Part shown: positions 55,653 through 64,000 of the stretch, piece after piece | Layout of the letters: every line of letters begins with the position of its first letter | Numbering within the stretch: the stretch's first letter is position 1 | Source: Magicicada septendecula | Lineage: Eukaryota > Arthropoda > Insecta > Hemiptera > Cicadidae | Assembly (NCBI GenBank): GCA_034769895.1 | Contig: CM068374.1 | Coordinates: 355,184,302 to 355,248,301, forward strand | Direction: 5' to 3' | DNA length: 64,000 bases | Notes under the pieces: generated by a model | What the model was told of the DNA's origin: nothing | The model's database searches: none | The model's input: only the letters and a program-made list of their open reading frames with translations | Made by a program: the position numbers and the translations under genes

Positions 55653-58600
55653 ATTAAGAAATCGGGGAAGGAACAGTTAAAGTATGTTAATACAGGGTAA
55701 GAACTTAGCTGATTTGGACATTGAAGTGTGAAAAAATGGAACAGTTAATGACAAAAGTTTGTAAATAAATGCTTAGTAAATTTATCTGTGTGTATTGTCG
55801 GATGTTAAGTAAACAATGTATGGAAGTAATTGTGATGATAATAATAATAGTAATATTTTGCAATATAAATAAATAACCACATTAATTTTGAAAACAGTAA
55901 TTGGTTAATTGTAATTGTTTTGGTAGAAATGGAGTTTGTATTTTCAGTAATTAATTTGATTAAAATAGTTTGAGATGTTTTAATATTTTGATTGACTGAT
56001 TTAAATGTTGTATAATTAAATTTTTTAATGAATTCAAATTATTTTACGAGGTGAATTTGGTAATTAAATGATAAATTGTTTGATTTAAACTAACATTTGT
56101 GTTAAATGTTTCAGAGGTGAGGTGAAAGTATTAGGGTGTATGGTGAATATGTTTTGTGTATGTCATTTTAAATGGACTGTAAGTATAAAAATTTTATAGT
56201 ACGAATCAAGCATAATAAAATGTTTACAGGTGTAACTCAGATTTTAATTCAGTAATGAAATGATTTGAAATAATTGTATTAAATAAAAATGATAACTAAA
56301 AAATTTTTTAATAATAACTGAAAGATGATATATAATAATTATTAATAATAAATTTGAAAATTTTAAGAAAATTCAATGGTAGAAAGTGATGAATGATTTG
56401 AATGTTGATGGATAAATGGGTAATGAAAATGTTACGATAGAATGTATATAAAATTTTTTAAGTAGTTAGTTATTAAGGTGCTATTGCGGGGGTGGCCTCT
56501 GCCCTCATAGATAGTGAAATGGGTTGGGGGTAACAGAGAGTGTTACCTCCATCGGAGGCCAAAATGGCGACAATGTGCGGCACACCTTTATGTACAAATT
56601 TAATTTGTACACTGATAGATGCTCGTATCGCACATAACAAAGATTTTAATGTAGAACAGGCGTTGAAATGCAAATTAGATTTCCCCGACTTTTTGGGCGA
56701 TTACTGCCTTACCAGCACTAATCGTGGCTTTGGCTAGTGGCCAGCTATGGTCATACCAAGTCCCTTGACCATAGCTGACTTGAAATTGGTTTATAATAGA
56801 AATTAAATGGGGGGGGTGAAATTAGGGGAAATCCAGGAACTACGGAACAGCGGCTGCCACTCTGTCCGCATGGGGACAGCATAGCCAGGTGGTAGACCCG
56901 TTTTAAGGGCGTTTAAATATAACCAAGAATATGTTGATATTCAAAAATGTTAAAATGTAACTGCCGAAACAAAGACACGGAGATGTCAAATTCCTCCAAA
57001 TATGCAGTCTTTGTGGACGTGAAAAGGCGCTACAGTCTTACATAAATTGCAATAGCGTGTGTGGATGGGAGGTGGCTCAGATGAGCCACGAATTTAAATT
57101 CATAACATAAAAATTGCTAACTCTAATTTTGATCTAATAAAAATGCTTGTGTTCCGTTTAAATAACTAGATGCTCATACATTCAGTATAAGGTGTTCATT
57201 CTATATTTTTTAAATGTAGTATTTTATTGTTGTAGGGTAGATATAAGAATTGATAAAAGGTATATGTTTTATATAATTTGTGTATTTTTGAAACTGAGTA
57301 GATAACTAAACCGACTGGCAGGCGGTTAACATAAAATTACCAGAATCAGAGAAAGGGGAAACATTGATGGTAGATGTAAGTATTGATAAGCATATATATT
57401 TAATGTAATCTGCACAAATTTTTGAAAGGTGTCTTCACTTTATTAAGAATATCAGCTGATCGGTAGTAAAGGGTCACTGTTAAATTGTCTATAGATGTTC
57501 AAAATAATCAATGTTAAATGTAATGTTTCAATGTATTACAGATGCTATTTAGATAATGAGAAAAGTAATTTGATAAAGTGAGAAATAAAGTAATGATTTG
57601 TGGAAGTTAATAAAAGATAGTTTGTGGGTGATGAATATTTTATTGGGACAAGTAGATCAGTCCAAGTCCAAGTCAAAGTTAAAGGGGTAGTAGAGAGAAA
57701 AATATTGTTTTGAGTTAATGTAATGTTGTTGTGAGTTAATGTTATAGAATTGAGAAGTATTGATGTTGACACAGTAGTTGTGGAGAATATATGTAGAGTA
57801 TTGAGGGATATATTGATGTTTATAATTGATGATGTTATTTTGTTGTAGTTGAAGTAAGGTAATAAGATTGAGATTATTGGGGATGGCAATTTTGTAATAG
57901 GGGGTAGTGTAATGTGGGAGTCCGCAACGTAAGGGTTGGGACGGGAAGGAACAGATTTAGGGGGAAGGGGTTGCCTTAGGTAGAATCCAGGGACCAGATT
58001 AAGGAAATGAGCTTTTTGGGGGGGGAACACGTATCCTAAGTACAAAGGGTTAGAGTGTTTTTTTTTTATATATAGAGAGAGAAGGTGGCGATTTGAGTTT
58101 AATGATAAGTTGGGTTTAGAGATTGTTGGATAGATGTTTTGATAGAGATGGGTGTCATGTTAGTTAAAGTTGATGAGTATTAGAATCAGAGGGGTAGAGA
58201 TTATAAATGTAGGCCTACCAAGGGGTAAATTAAATTGTTATAAGTATTTAAATCACCCACAGTAACAGAGAATAAGATTGTCAGATAAAGAAACAGATTT
58301 ATAGTAAGAACATGAAATTTTTAATTGCAACCAGTGACAAAGTTTGATAGAATTTGGAAATGTAAAGTTAGAAAGTGTTTATTTTTAAATGTCAATTTGA
58401 TTATTATTTATAATAATATTTTGTTATTTTAAAGGTTTTATTTTATTATATTTTGTGTTTCAAGACAGAATTTTACCAATGTTTAATATGTTCACAGATG
58501 TAACTTGTACATAACGTATGTAGGCCAAGGTTTTTGACTTGACCTAGTTTTGATCAGCTGATAGTGAGGTCATATACTAGGCATGTTTAGTAAGGAAGTT

Positions 58601-59374
58601 AATCCAATTTGTTTTTAATCAATGGGAACAATATTTAAATGATTTCAATATGAAAAGGAAATGTTTTAATTAAAAATTTTTTTTGGATTTTAAAATTTTT
58701 TGGAAAATATTTCTTTGAAAAAAAAAAAAAAAAATTTTTTCTTGATTTTGCGCCTGCCAGACAACGGATATTTTTAAACTTTGATTATTTTATTGTTTGT
58801 GTACTAACCATGTTTATTATTATTGAATTATTTTATTGAATTGTATTGTTAGCCTCTAGGTGTAATCACATGTTAGGTTAAGGACGTTTTTATTTTTAAG
58901 AAGTGTTCAATTGATATAATTTTCTGATAACAAAAAACAAAAACCAATGAAGAGAATAATTCAAAATAGATACAAAATTTGTGATTTGATTTTAAATGAA
59001 AACAACCAGTGAGTTGTAATTTAAATAAATTTTTAAAGAATTTTTCAATTTTCAGTATGTAATGTGAGTGTGTGTGAGCCCAGTATCTGCTAAAGGCAGC
59101 CCAGCTTGCATATACGGGGAAACATATCGGTTGAGGATCTGGCATAATCTAAGCCAGGGGTTGAGGATTTTTGGGGTAGCATGATGGAAGGTGAGGTGCG
59201 CTGTGGTGCGTGTCAGTTCGATTTTTCGGTGTTGGGATCTCGCACAGAGAAGTCCAGTGATCTCGTTCGGATGCGTCCATGGTCGCCGAGCCAGGGGGGC
59301 CGTGTACCCATGAAGTGTAAGAACAGAAGGGGGTTGTTGGCACCAGTTCCTCACCAGTCCTCTTAGGGGTTTTA
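55653..59374 (+). other. L3 AT-rich internal region without genes
   Basis: 3.7 kb with no pol motif. Conserved with L2 in order: CTGGCAGGCG (57,315-57,324), ATATCAGCTGATC (about 57,448), a GC-rich block with GAGTCCGCAACG and ACACGTATCCTAAGTACAAAGGG (57,895-58,050, antisense frame 57,545-58,045), GATCAGCTGAT (about 58,552), a poly-A/poly-T stretch (58,665-58,740), CGCCTGCCAG (58,751-58,760) and GTGTTGGGATCTC...GAGAAGTCCAGT (59,229-59,257). It is longer than in L2 mainly because of extra sequence around 56,460-57,120. Confidence 0.7.
56480..57056. mobile_element. Possible small insertion within L3
   Basis: This 577-bp stretch is less AT-rich than its surroundings, is absent from the equivalent place in L2, and is bounded by the inverted 8-mers GCTATTGC and GCAATAGC. 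It contains an ATG-started 57-codon frame (56,564-56,737, MATMCGTPLC). No clear target duplication is seen, so the identity as a transposon is tentative. Confidence 0.4.
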
Positions 59375-59424
59375 TCAATGAGATTTCTTCTGTTTTGACA
59401 GAAGACTTCTCATTGAGGGGGTAT
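59375..59424 (+). promoter_or_regulatory. L3 pre-LTR hairpin and polypurine tract
   Basis: The hairpin TCAATGAGATTTCTTCTG-tttt-GACAGAAGACTTCTCATTGA, in two arms (59,375-59,416), is followed by purine tract GAGGGGG (59,415-59,421) and the LTR at 59,425. Relative to L2, a C-G pair near the base of the stem is replaced by U-A. Confidence 0.85.
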
Positions 59425-60667
59425 TGTAACGGACCAAATTTGGGTATTTTTATTTATTTGCATTTTTTCGGGGTTTCATAAAAATATATTGTAAATTTTA
59501 TTTCTCAACGGTGACCAGAACACGTGATGAATGGAACAGTTTAGAACAAAGGCAAGATGTAATAGCATTGTGCAATCAGTTGAGGTATGCAGCAAGCCTC
59601 ATTTCCAAGAACTTGTTTGAATGTGACAGCGCGCACGCACGTGTCAAGTGAGCATGTGCGTGGGCGGGGACGCGAAGCAGATCAACCGACGCTATCAAAA
59701 ATGGCGCAGAGATGAAGTTTTATGAGCCCTACAATCCGTGCTGAAGGAAATGTGGCTAAGTCACCACCCATCTCGTGACATCAAGCCAGAAGCGCCTAAA
59801 TATCGTCGACGCACACTACGGAAAAAAAGCCACTATGTATCATGCTCATAGCCAATAAACTGCAACAACCCAACTATGAGCGTCGACGAAATTCGTTCGG
59901 CAGGGCGTCAATATCCGCCCGCCCCAAGATAGACGCTAGGCAGTCCACGAGCAACCGACTTCAGCTACAGACGCCGACATTTTTGTTCGGATCCGGTCGG
60001 TGGAGTTTATAAAATGTAACTAAGTCAACAATATAGTTAATACCGACCGGGACCCGGGGAATTAACTAACTTAACAAGTGTACAACTGGTGACTTGGGCG
60101 GGAGTGACAACGATTAAATAACAGACAATCGAAATCGGGTACACAAACCACGTGTTATTCGGAATCGCGGCAGTGGACAGTGTAATAATAAATTTAAAGA
60201 AAAAATAATCAAACATAATTCAGAGGGGTAAAGTATAAAATGGTATGTGTGTGTGAGTGAGCAGAATGGGCTACCTTAACTAGTATTTAAATATGAGATA
60301 TAAATGTATATTTTAAAAGCTCGCTTTTCAGTGTCTCTGTATTAAAATCATTAAGTTTACTTTGAAATATGTGTTAGCCTAAGTTATTTCGTCATTACCA
60401 CTTTCTCATTTCTGTGCTGCAAGATTCGTCTAAACGTTCCGGGGATCTTTCTGAATTATTATTGGGGTGGTCAGATAGCGAAATTGTCCCTTTTTATTAA
60501 AGTGGAGTATAAAGGTTTTCGATATTTTAACCTATAAAAAATAATCGTGGCGACTCTGGTCTTCTGATAAAATTTTAATATACGGTAAGTAGTTGAACAC
60601 GAGCACAGGTAAGTCCTGGCAGTATTTTATGTATTAATATATTTCGACGTACTTTTTTAGCTTTACA
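59425..60667 (+). repeat. L3 3' LTR
   Basis: TGTAACGG...GCTTTACA, 1,243 bp, followed by target duplication ACGC (60,668-60,671). Confidence 0.94.
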
Positions 60668-60671
60668 ACGC

Positions 60672-61032
60672 TGTTAGACCTTGGTCCAACATCATTAAAA
60701 TTATTATTGTCATTAAAACTATATATTTATCGAAAAGCTGGCCCATGGAAGTAACCCTATCAACATAAACTATATATAGACCTCAACAAATTCACAAAAA
60801 TAGACATTTCCGCTGTGACCCGGGACTTACAACTTCTTTTCTGCCACAAGAAGACCACTGTGGACACGGCCGAAACATCTGTTTTTGTTATTTTTGTGAA
60901 TTAGTTGAGTTTTATATATAGTTTATGTTAACGGGATTGCTGTCACGGACCAGATTTTTCATAGCAACTATAATTTTACTAATGCTGGACCACGGCCTAA
61001 CAGCCTGGCAGTTGTTTTACAGTCAAATACCA
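60672..61032. repeat. Foldback element FB4, remainder
   Basis: GCTGTTAGACCTTGGTCCAACAT (from 60,670) and ACATAAACTATATATAGACC (about 60,761) are matched in reverse by TGCTGGACCACGGCCTAACAGC (ending about 61,001) and TATATATAGTTTATGTTAAC (about 60,913). Together with 52,808-52,833 it formed a foldback of about 385 bp with arms of about 185 bp before L3 inserted. The open frame 60,925-61,128 is part of it and not a gene. Confidence 0.75.
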
Positions 61033-61449
61033 GCTGTGAAAGCCTACATTCTTTGTAGAAAAGGTTTTGTCTATCCTCACATAAAGCACAATACTAATAT
61101 TAATAATAATATACTAATACACGAGTGAAACAAAATAATTATGGTTTCAAAAGTTTTTGGAGATGCAAGAGAGATCCAACCCACTGTATGAGCCACTTTC
61201 ACTTTTTGATACCATAATCACCATTTACTTATCATCCAAAATTTTTGTTTATCTGAAACAATGTAGGCCTTCCCCTCTCATTTTGGTTAGCAGTGGATAC
61301 TATTTCGTTACGAAAGTAACAACTTATTTTTGTGTACAATGTGGCGTACGTTATGTATATTGTTATGTAATGCGGAAAAAGAGTTATGAAATATGGAACG
61401 TTCTACAATTTTATCGAATGTTTCAGTGGAATCCGGCTGTAATGTGTGT

Positions 61450-61864
61450 GCGTATGTCATTCTCAACGCATTAGCTAGACTGTGCCAGAAGTCGCGCGGC
61501 CATGCACACCGTGTTAAGGCCGCAATGAATTACACTCTAATGTTTTCCTTTATTGCTAATGCATAGTATATGGATGTTTCTCTATTTTCGGTGGGATATA
61601 AATACAAGTACTCAGCAACGCTCAGTTCAGTTTGAGTTGCGATATATCTCAGTGTGGTTTGAAGTATTGTGGCGAAAGTGTTATGTGTTTTATACTCGTT
61701 GACATTATAATTGCGTGTGAACAATTTTTATTTGATTTGTTGTAAGAGACTGTCTTGTTAATTACAAACTGTTTAATTGTGATAATTAAAGATGGTGATT
61801 AGGGACTTAATCAGTGTCTTGTATTTTGTTTTCCACTGTACCATATCAGTAGACCGTCATAACA
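61450..61864 (+). repeat. LTR-like repeat, copy 2
   Basis: Counterpart of 47,770-48,224. It has TATAAATACAAGTACTCAG and a TCAGTTCAGTTTGAG zone that resemble a TATA box and arthropod initiator at the usual spacing, which supports an LTR or retroelement promoter. It ends AACA about 20 bp from the UMPS donor site. Confidence 0.5.
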
Positions 61865-61885
61865 ATATTATCAATAATTATTTAC

Positions 61886-62094
61886 CTTTTGTATACTGTG
61901 GTGTTATCAGGTTTCCTGCACTGCTCATTTCGGCAACAACAAAGACACCACGAGTCAACGCTCTGTTGGTGGAAGCATCACGAATGGCTTCTATCACACT
62001 GTCACCTGGCAATGAGTGCACAGTCACCAGATCCGCCCACTGCAGAATTAAGGAATACTGCAGATATACCGTGTGACCGATGTCTGCAAATTTC
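61886..62094 (-). CDS. UMPS: UMP synthase, penultimate coding exon (OMP decarboxylase core)
   Basis: 209 bp on the minus strand between acceptor TAATGTGTAG and donor AAAG|GTAAAT. It encodes KFADIGHTV (the Lys and second Asp of the decarboxylase D-x-K-x-x-D active-site motif; the first Asp would be in the upstream exon), QWADLVTVHSLPG and GVFVVAEMSSAGNLITPQYTK. The family sequence is unmistakable: DRKFADIGNT...WADLVNAHVVPG...AEMSSTGSL in vertebrate UMPS. The upstream intron is phase 2 and the downstream intron phase 1. The exons encoding the phosphoribosyltransferase domain and the start of the decarboxylase must lie beyond the right edge; none is recognisable up to 64,000. Confidence 0.93.
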
Positions 62095-63154
62095 CTACAC
62101 ATTAATCACATACTACATTTTTTTTAAATCCTCACATATTCTCATTACCAATACTATTCTACAAAATAACAAACAGTCAAGAAAATAAAATTAATAACTT
62201 TACGGTTGTTTGAAGAGTGCTGTGGTGTGGTGGTGGTGGTGTGTGTTCTAAAAAACTTCCTTACTCATAACTGTGGATCTGGGGAAACTAAAAAAAAATC
62301 TAGTTTCCCATACTGTAAAAAGAAATTAACAGTAACTTATGCAAGAGATCTCTGTGGTAAAGTCGGAACCTCAGTGCATTTATTTCTTTTAGTTACTTTT
62401 TCTAGTGTTCACAATGGTAAGCCTATGGAAATCGTGAAACAAATTAACATTACAGTAAGTTATGTACTGTATTTTAGTTAAAAGGCTTTAAATGAGTGAC
62501 ATGTGCACTGTACTCAACACTACAAATTCACAAAGCGGCTTGTCCATGCAGGACGTGTCTATGGTTGTCTGTCTACCTACTGTACACTTCACTAGAAAAC
62601 ATTATCAAACTAACCTTTAGTAATCTGCACCCTATACAATCACACGCTGTGTTGGATTTTAGTTAGTGATGACCTCGAAAAAGTGATTTAATTTGTTTGA
62701 AGATAAATGATGATGAACCATATGCTTCGAAACTCGTAGTAATAAAATCTACTTGAAGTCACACAGCAGATTATTAAAGGTTAGTTTGCTAATTCGATAC
62801 AAGTGACTTGGATACCAAACCAGACATGAATGTAAAACTAGTAAAAAGGTTATTTTTACAGTCACTGGAAAAGTCCAACTATTATTCTGGGTAAGCGAAA
62901 TGACAACACAAAAACTGGTGGAATACAAAACACTTTCACCGCTGCCATCATCTCCTACAATAAGCATTACCATTTTTCTCAAATGGTAAACATGTAATCC
63001 AGTACAAATATTATATTCTGCCAACTCATGTTGCACACATTAACTCTGTATCATCAAACTATAAACTATTCAAAAATTCAGATTTCAAGAAACTAAGATA
63101 TACCTTAATTACAAGAAATAAAGAAAAGTTACGACGTATTCACTCGTGTGCGTG

Positions 63155-63161
<7 letters not shown>
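62095..63161 (-). other. UMPS: UMPS intron (partial), no gene seen
   Basis: AT-rich sequence upstream of the exon on the minus strand. Short frames (62,206-62,481 plus and 62,749-63,036 minus) have no motif. Confidence 0.6.

Positions 63162-63194
<33 letters not shown>
63162..63194 (+). repeat. (CA)n microsatellite
   Basis: About 16 CA units after a CG/CA-rich lead-in (GTGCACGCGCG). Confidence 0.95.
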
Positions 63195-63197
<3 letters not shown>

Positions 63198-63203
63198 CAT
63201 ATA

Positions 63204-63603
63204 CGAGGTGTGTTCAAAAAAAGACCGAACTATTTGTGTAGCACGTCAACTAGCGCATAGAGTGAGCTGCAGAATTAAGTGCTGCTAGCGACAGGTTTTG
63301 ACGCCTGAATACCGTTTTCTCTGTCCCGTCACGATCTTCAGTCTTCGAGCTACATGCGCTGTAGTGGGCACTGGCACACACCGTCCGGCGGATTTATTAC
63401 GAAGTGAGAATGAAGACCAACGTGTGTGTATAAAATTTTGCTGCCGACTTCGTAAAATCTTTACAGAGCTATTTCCAATGTCTTCCAAAGTTTTCATTAC
63501 CATTTGCATTGGTACGCAGTTGTTGACCGATTTCAAAACGGGTCTCTTTCTGATCGTCGTCAACAAACACAGTAAGAATTTTTCAGTGATACGCTACATT
63601 TAA
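63204..63603 (+). mobile_element. Mariner 5' fragment with transposase N-terminus
   Basis: TA then CGAGGTGTGTTCAAAAA (63,202-63,220) is the kind of terminal inverted repeat found in mariner elements. About 200 bp further, the frame reads NEDQRVCIKFCCRLRKIF, the start of a mariner transposase (family consensus QRxxIKFC-LGK). Homology fades within about 60 codons and no right-hand repeat occurs before 64,000, so it is a truncated or decayed copy on the plus strand within the presumed UMPS intron. Confidence 0.65.
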
Positions 63604-64000
63604 ATTTTTCTATCAAAATTTAATTTTACGATCTTAAATGGATTCTGTCAGAAAGTATCGGCATTTAAACGATGATTTACAATTACCACATCACGAGCTC
63701 TCTTCCCATGATATTCGATATCGCTTTGATCTGCACTGACCATTGTTTCCCTCTTTAAAAATTCTTAAACTAATCGTTCGCCTCATGCAGGCTTCCGCGT
63801 ATGCTTAATTGAAAACCAGAATGTCTCTGAAAAGTTTTAACCTAGTTTTGCTGCAAAATTTCATACGCACACGTTGTTCTCGCGGTCTTTCTTAATCGCT
63901 TTGTCACTAATCCGCCGGCCAGCATGTGCACGTCCCCACTCAATGTGATATACCTCAAAGACTACTGCTAATAGCGGAACACAATAAGTGGCAGTTTGTT
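63604..64000. other. No gene seen
   Basis: AT-rich sequence to the window edge. It may hold decayed mariner sequence, but no second terminal repeat or UMPS exon could be recognised. Confidence 0.5.

Larger units (their letters stand above)
52834..60667 (+). mobile_element. LTR element L3, complete, no pol
   Basis: 7,834 bp with LTRs of 1,241 and 1,243 bp (about 19 differences by eye, about 98.5% identical, many of them CG to TG/CA), and target duplication ACGC (52,830-52,833 and 60,668-60,671). It carries a Gag-like ORF with one frameshift and one stop, an AT-rich region including a 577-bp higher-GC insert, a hairpin and a purine tract. It lies antisense in the UMPS intron and is the oldest of the three complete elements by LTR divergence. 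Confidence 0.94.
51225..61885 (-). other. UMPS: UMPS intron, 10.7 kb, containing L3
   Basis: It is bounded on the minus strand by donor AAAG|GTAAAT (61,885-61,884) and acceptor CCAG (51,225-51,228). The phase-1 junction restores a codon between YTK and VIRQ of the decarboxylase. It contains AT-rich DNA (51,225-52,807, no gene seen), a foldback split by L3, L3 itself in the opposite orientation to UMPS, AT-rich DNA (61,033-61,449) and an LTR-like repeat (61,450-61,864) that stops about 20 bp from the donor. Confidence 0.88.

Noticed and set aside
63298..63566. Minus-strand frame of 93 codons as an upstream UMPS exon
   Set aside because: It lies opposite the mariner transposase N-terminus and does not match any part of UMPS.
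1..64000. Telomeric TTAGG arrays, which would support a chromosome-end location
   Set aside because: Only isolated TTAGG words (for example in GTAGGTTAGGTTT near 33,420) are present, no tandem run.
1..64000. CRISPR arrays, rRNA genes, bacterial operons, intact tRNA genes
   Set aside because: Nothing with the required repeat-spacer pattern, conserved rRNA cores or full cloverleaf was seen, and the sequence is eukaryotic.

Overview
This is eukaryotic nuclear DNA, almost certainly from an arthropod and most plausibly an insect with a large, repeat-rich genome. The evidence is Jockey-clade LINEs, Tc1/mariner elements, LTR retroelements, a tRNA-derived SINE, and a spliced UMPS (UMP synthase) gene with an intron of about 10.7 kb. 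The species cannot be named from the sequence. There are no prokaryotic genes, rRNA genes or CRISPR arrays. About three quarters of the window is recognisable mobile DNA; the only host gene I can support is UMPS.

Region 1 (1-21,837) is GC-rich. It is an unbroken head-to-tail array of Jockey-clade LINE copies, all on the + strand, with almost nothing between them: J0 (3' end only), JA, JB, JC (5'-truncated), a stretch resembling a JE-type 3' UTR, JE (a more divergent family) and JD (cut off at its 3' side). ORF1 encodes a nucleic-acid-binding protein with three CCHC-type knuckles. ORF2 encodes an apurinic-like endonuclease followed by reverse transcriptase. ORF1 and ORF2 overlap by a few bases. 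Every copy carries frameshifts or stops. Four 3' ends share terminal hairpins, a short repeat tail and the same junction motif, TTCCCCAC (three of them followed by NCATTC). The layout resembles the HeT-A/TART telomeric arrays of Drosophila or a target-specific LINE cluster.

Region 2 (21,838-39,350) is AT-rich and nested. LTR element L1 (22,972-29,039) sits inside the 3' LTR of an older relative, L0. Next come a dead mariner (29,127-30,430) and an old LINE of the craniofacial-development-protein-2-like type, split by LTR element L2 (31,963-38,605).

Region 3 (39,350-49,110) is AT-rich, low in coding signal, and holds a tRNA-derived SINE, long hairpin (foldback) elements and an LTR-like repeat. 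Region 4 (49,111-64,000) holds the last two coding exons of UMPS on the minus strand (61,886-62,094 and 50,917-51,224). The intron between them contains LTR element L3 (52,834-60,667), itself inserted in one arm of a foldback. A mariner 5' fragment lies near the right edge.

The best candidate for an undescribed system is the L0-L3 group. L1, L2 and L3 each have 1.2-1.3 kb LTRs, TG...CA ends, 4-bp target duplications and a primer-binding site, and L0 is a 3' remnant. None of the three encodes protease, reverse transcriptase, RNase H or integrase. Each has a single Gag-like coiled-coil ORF ending in a conserved acidic-GG C-terminus, followed by 2.1-3.8 kb of AT-rich DNA with conserved blocks, and a covarying hairpin immediately before the polypurine tract. 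They look like a successful non-autonomous LTR lineage mobilised in trans.
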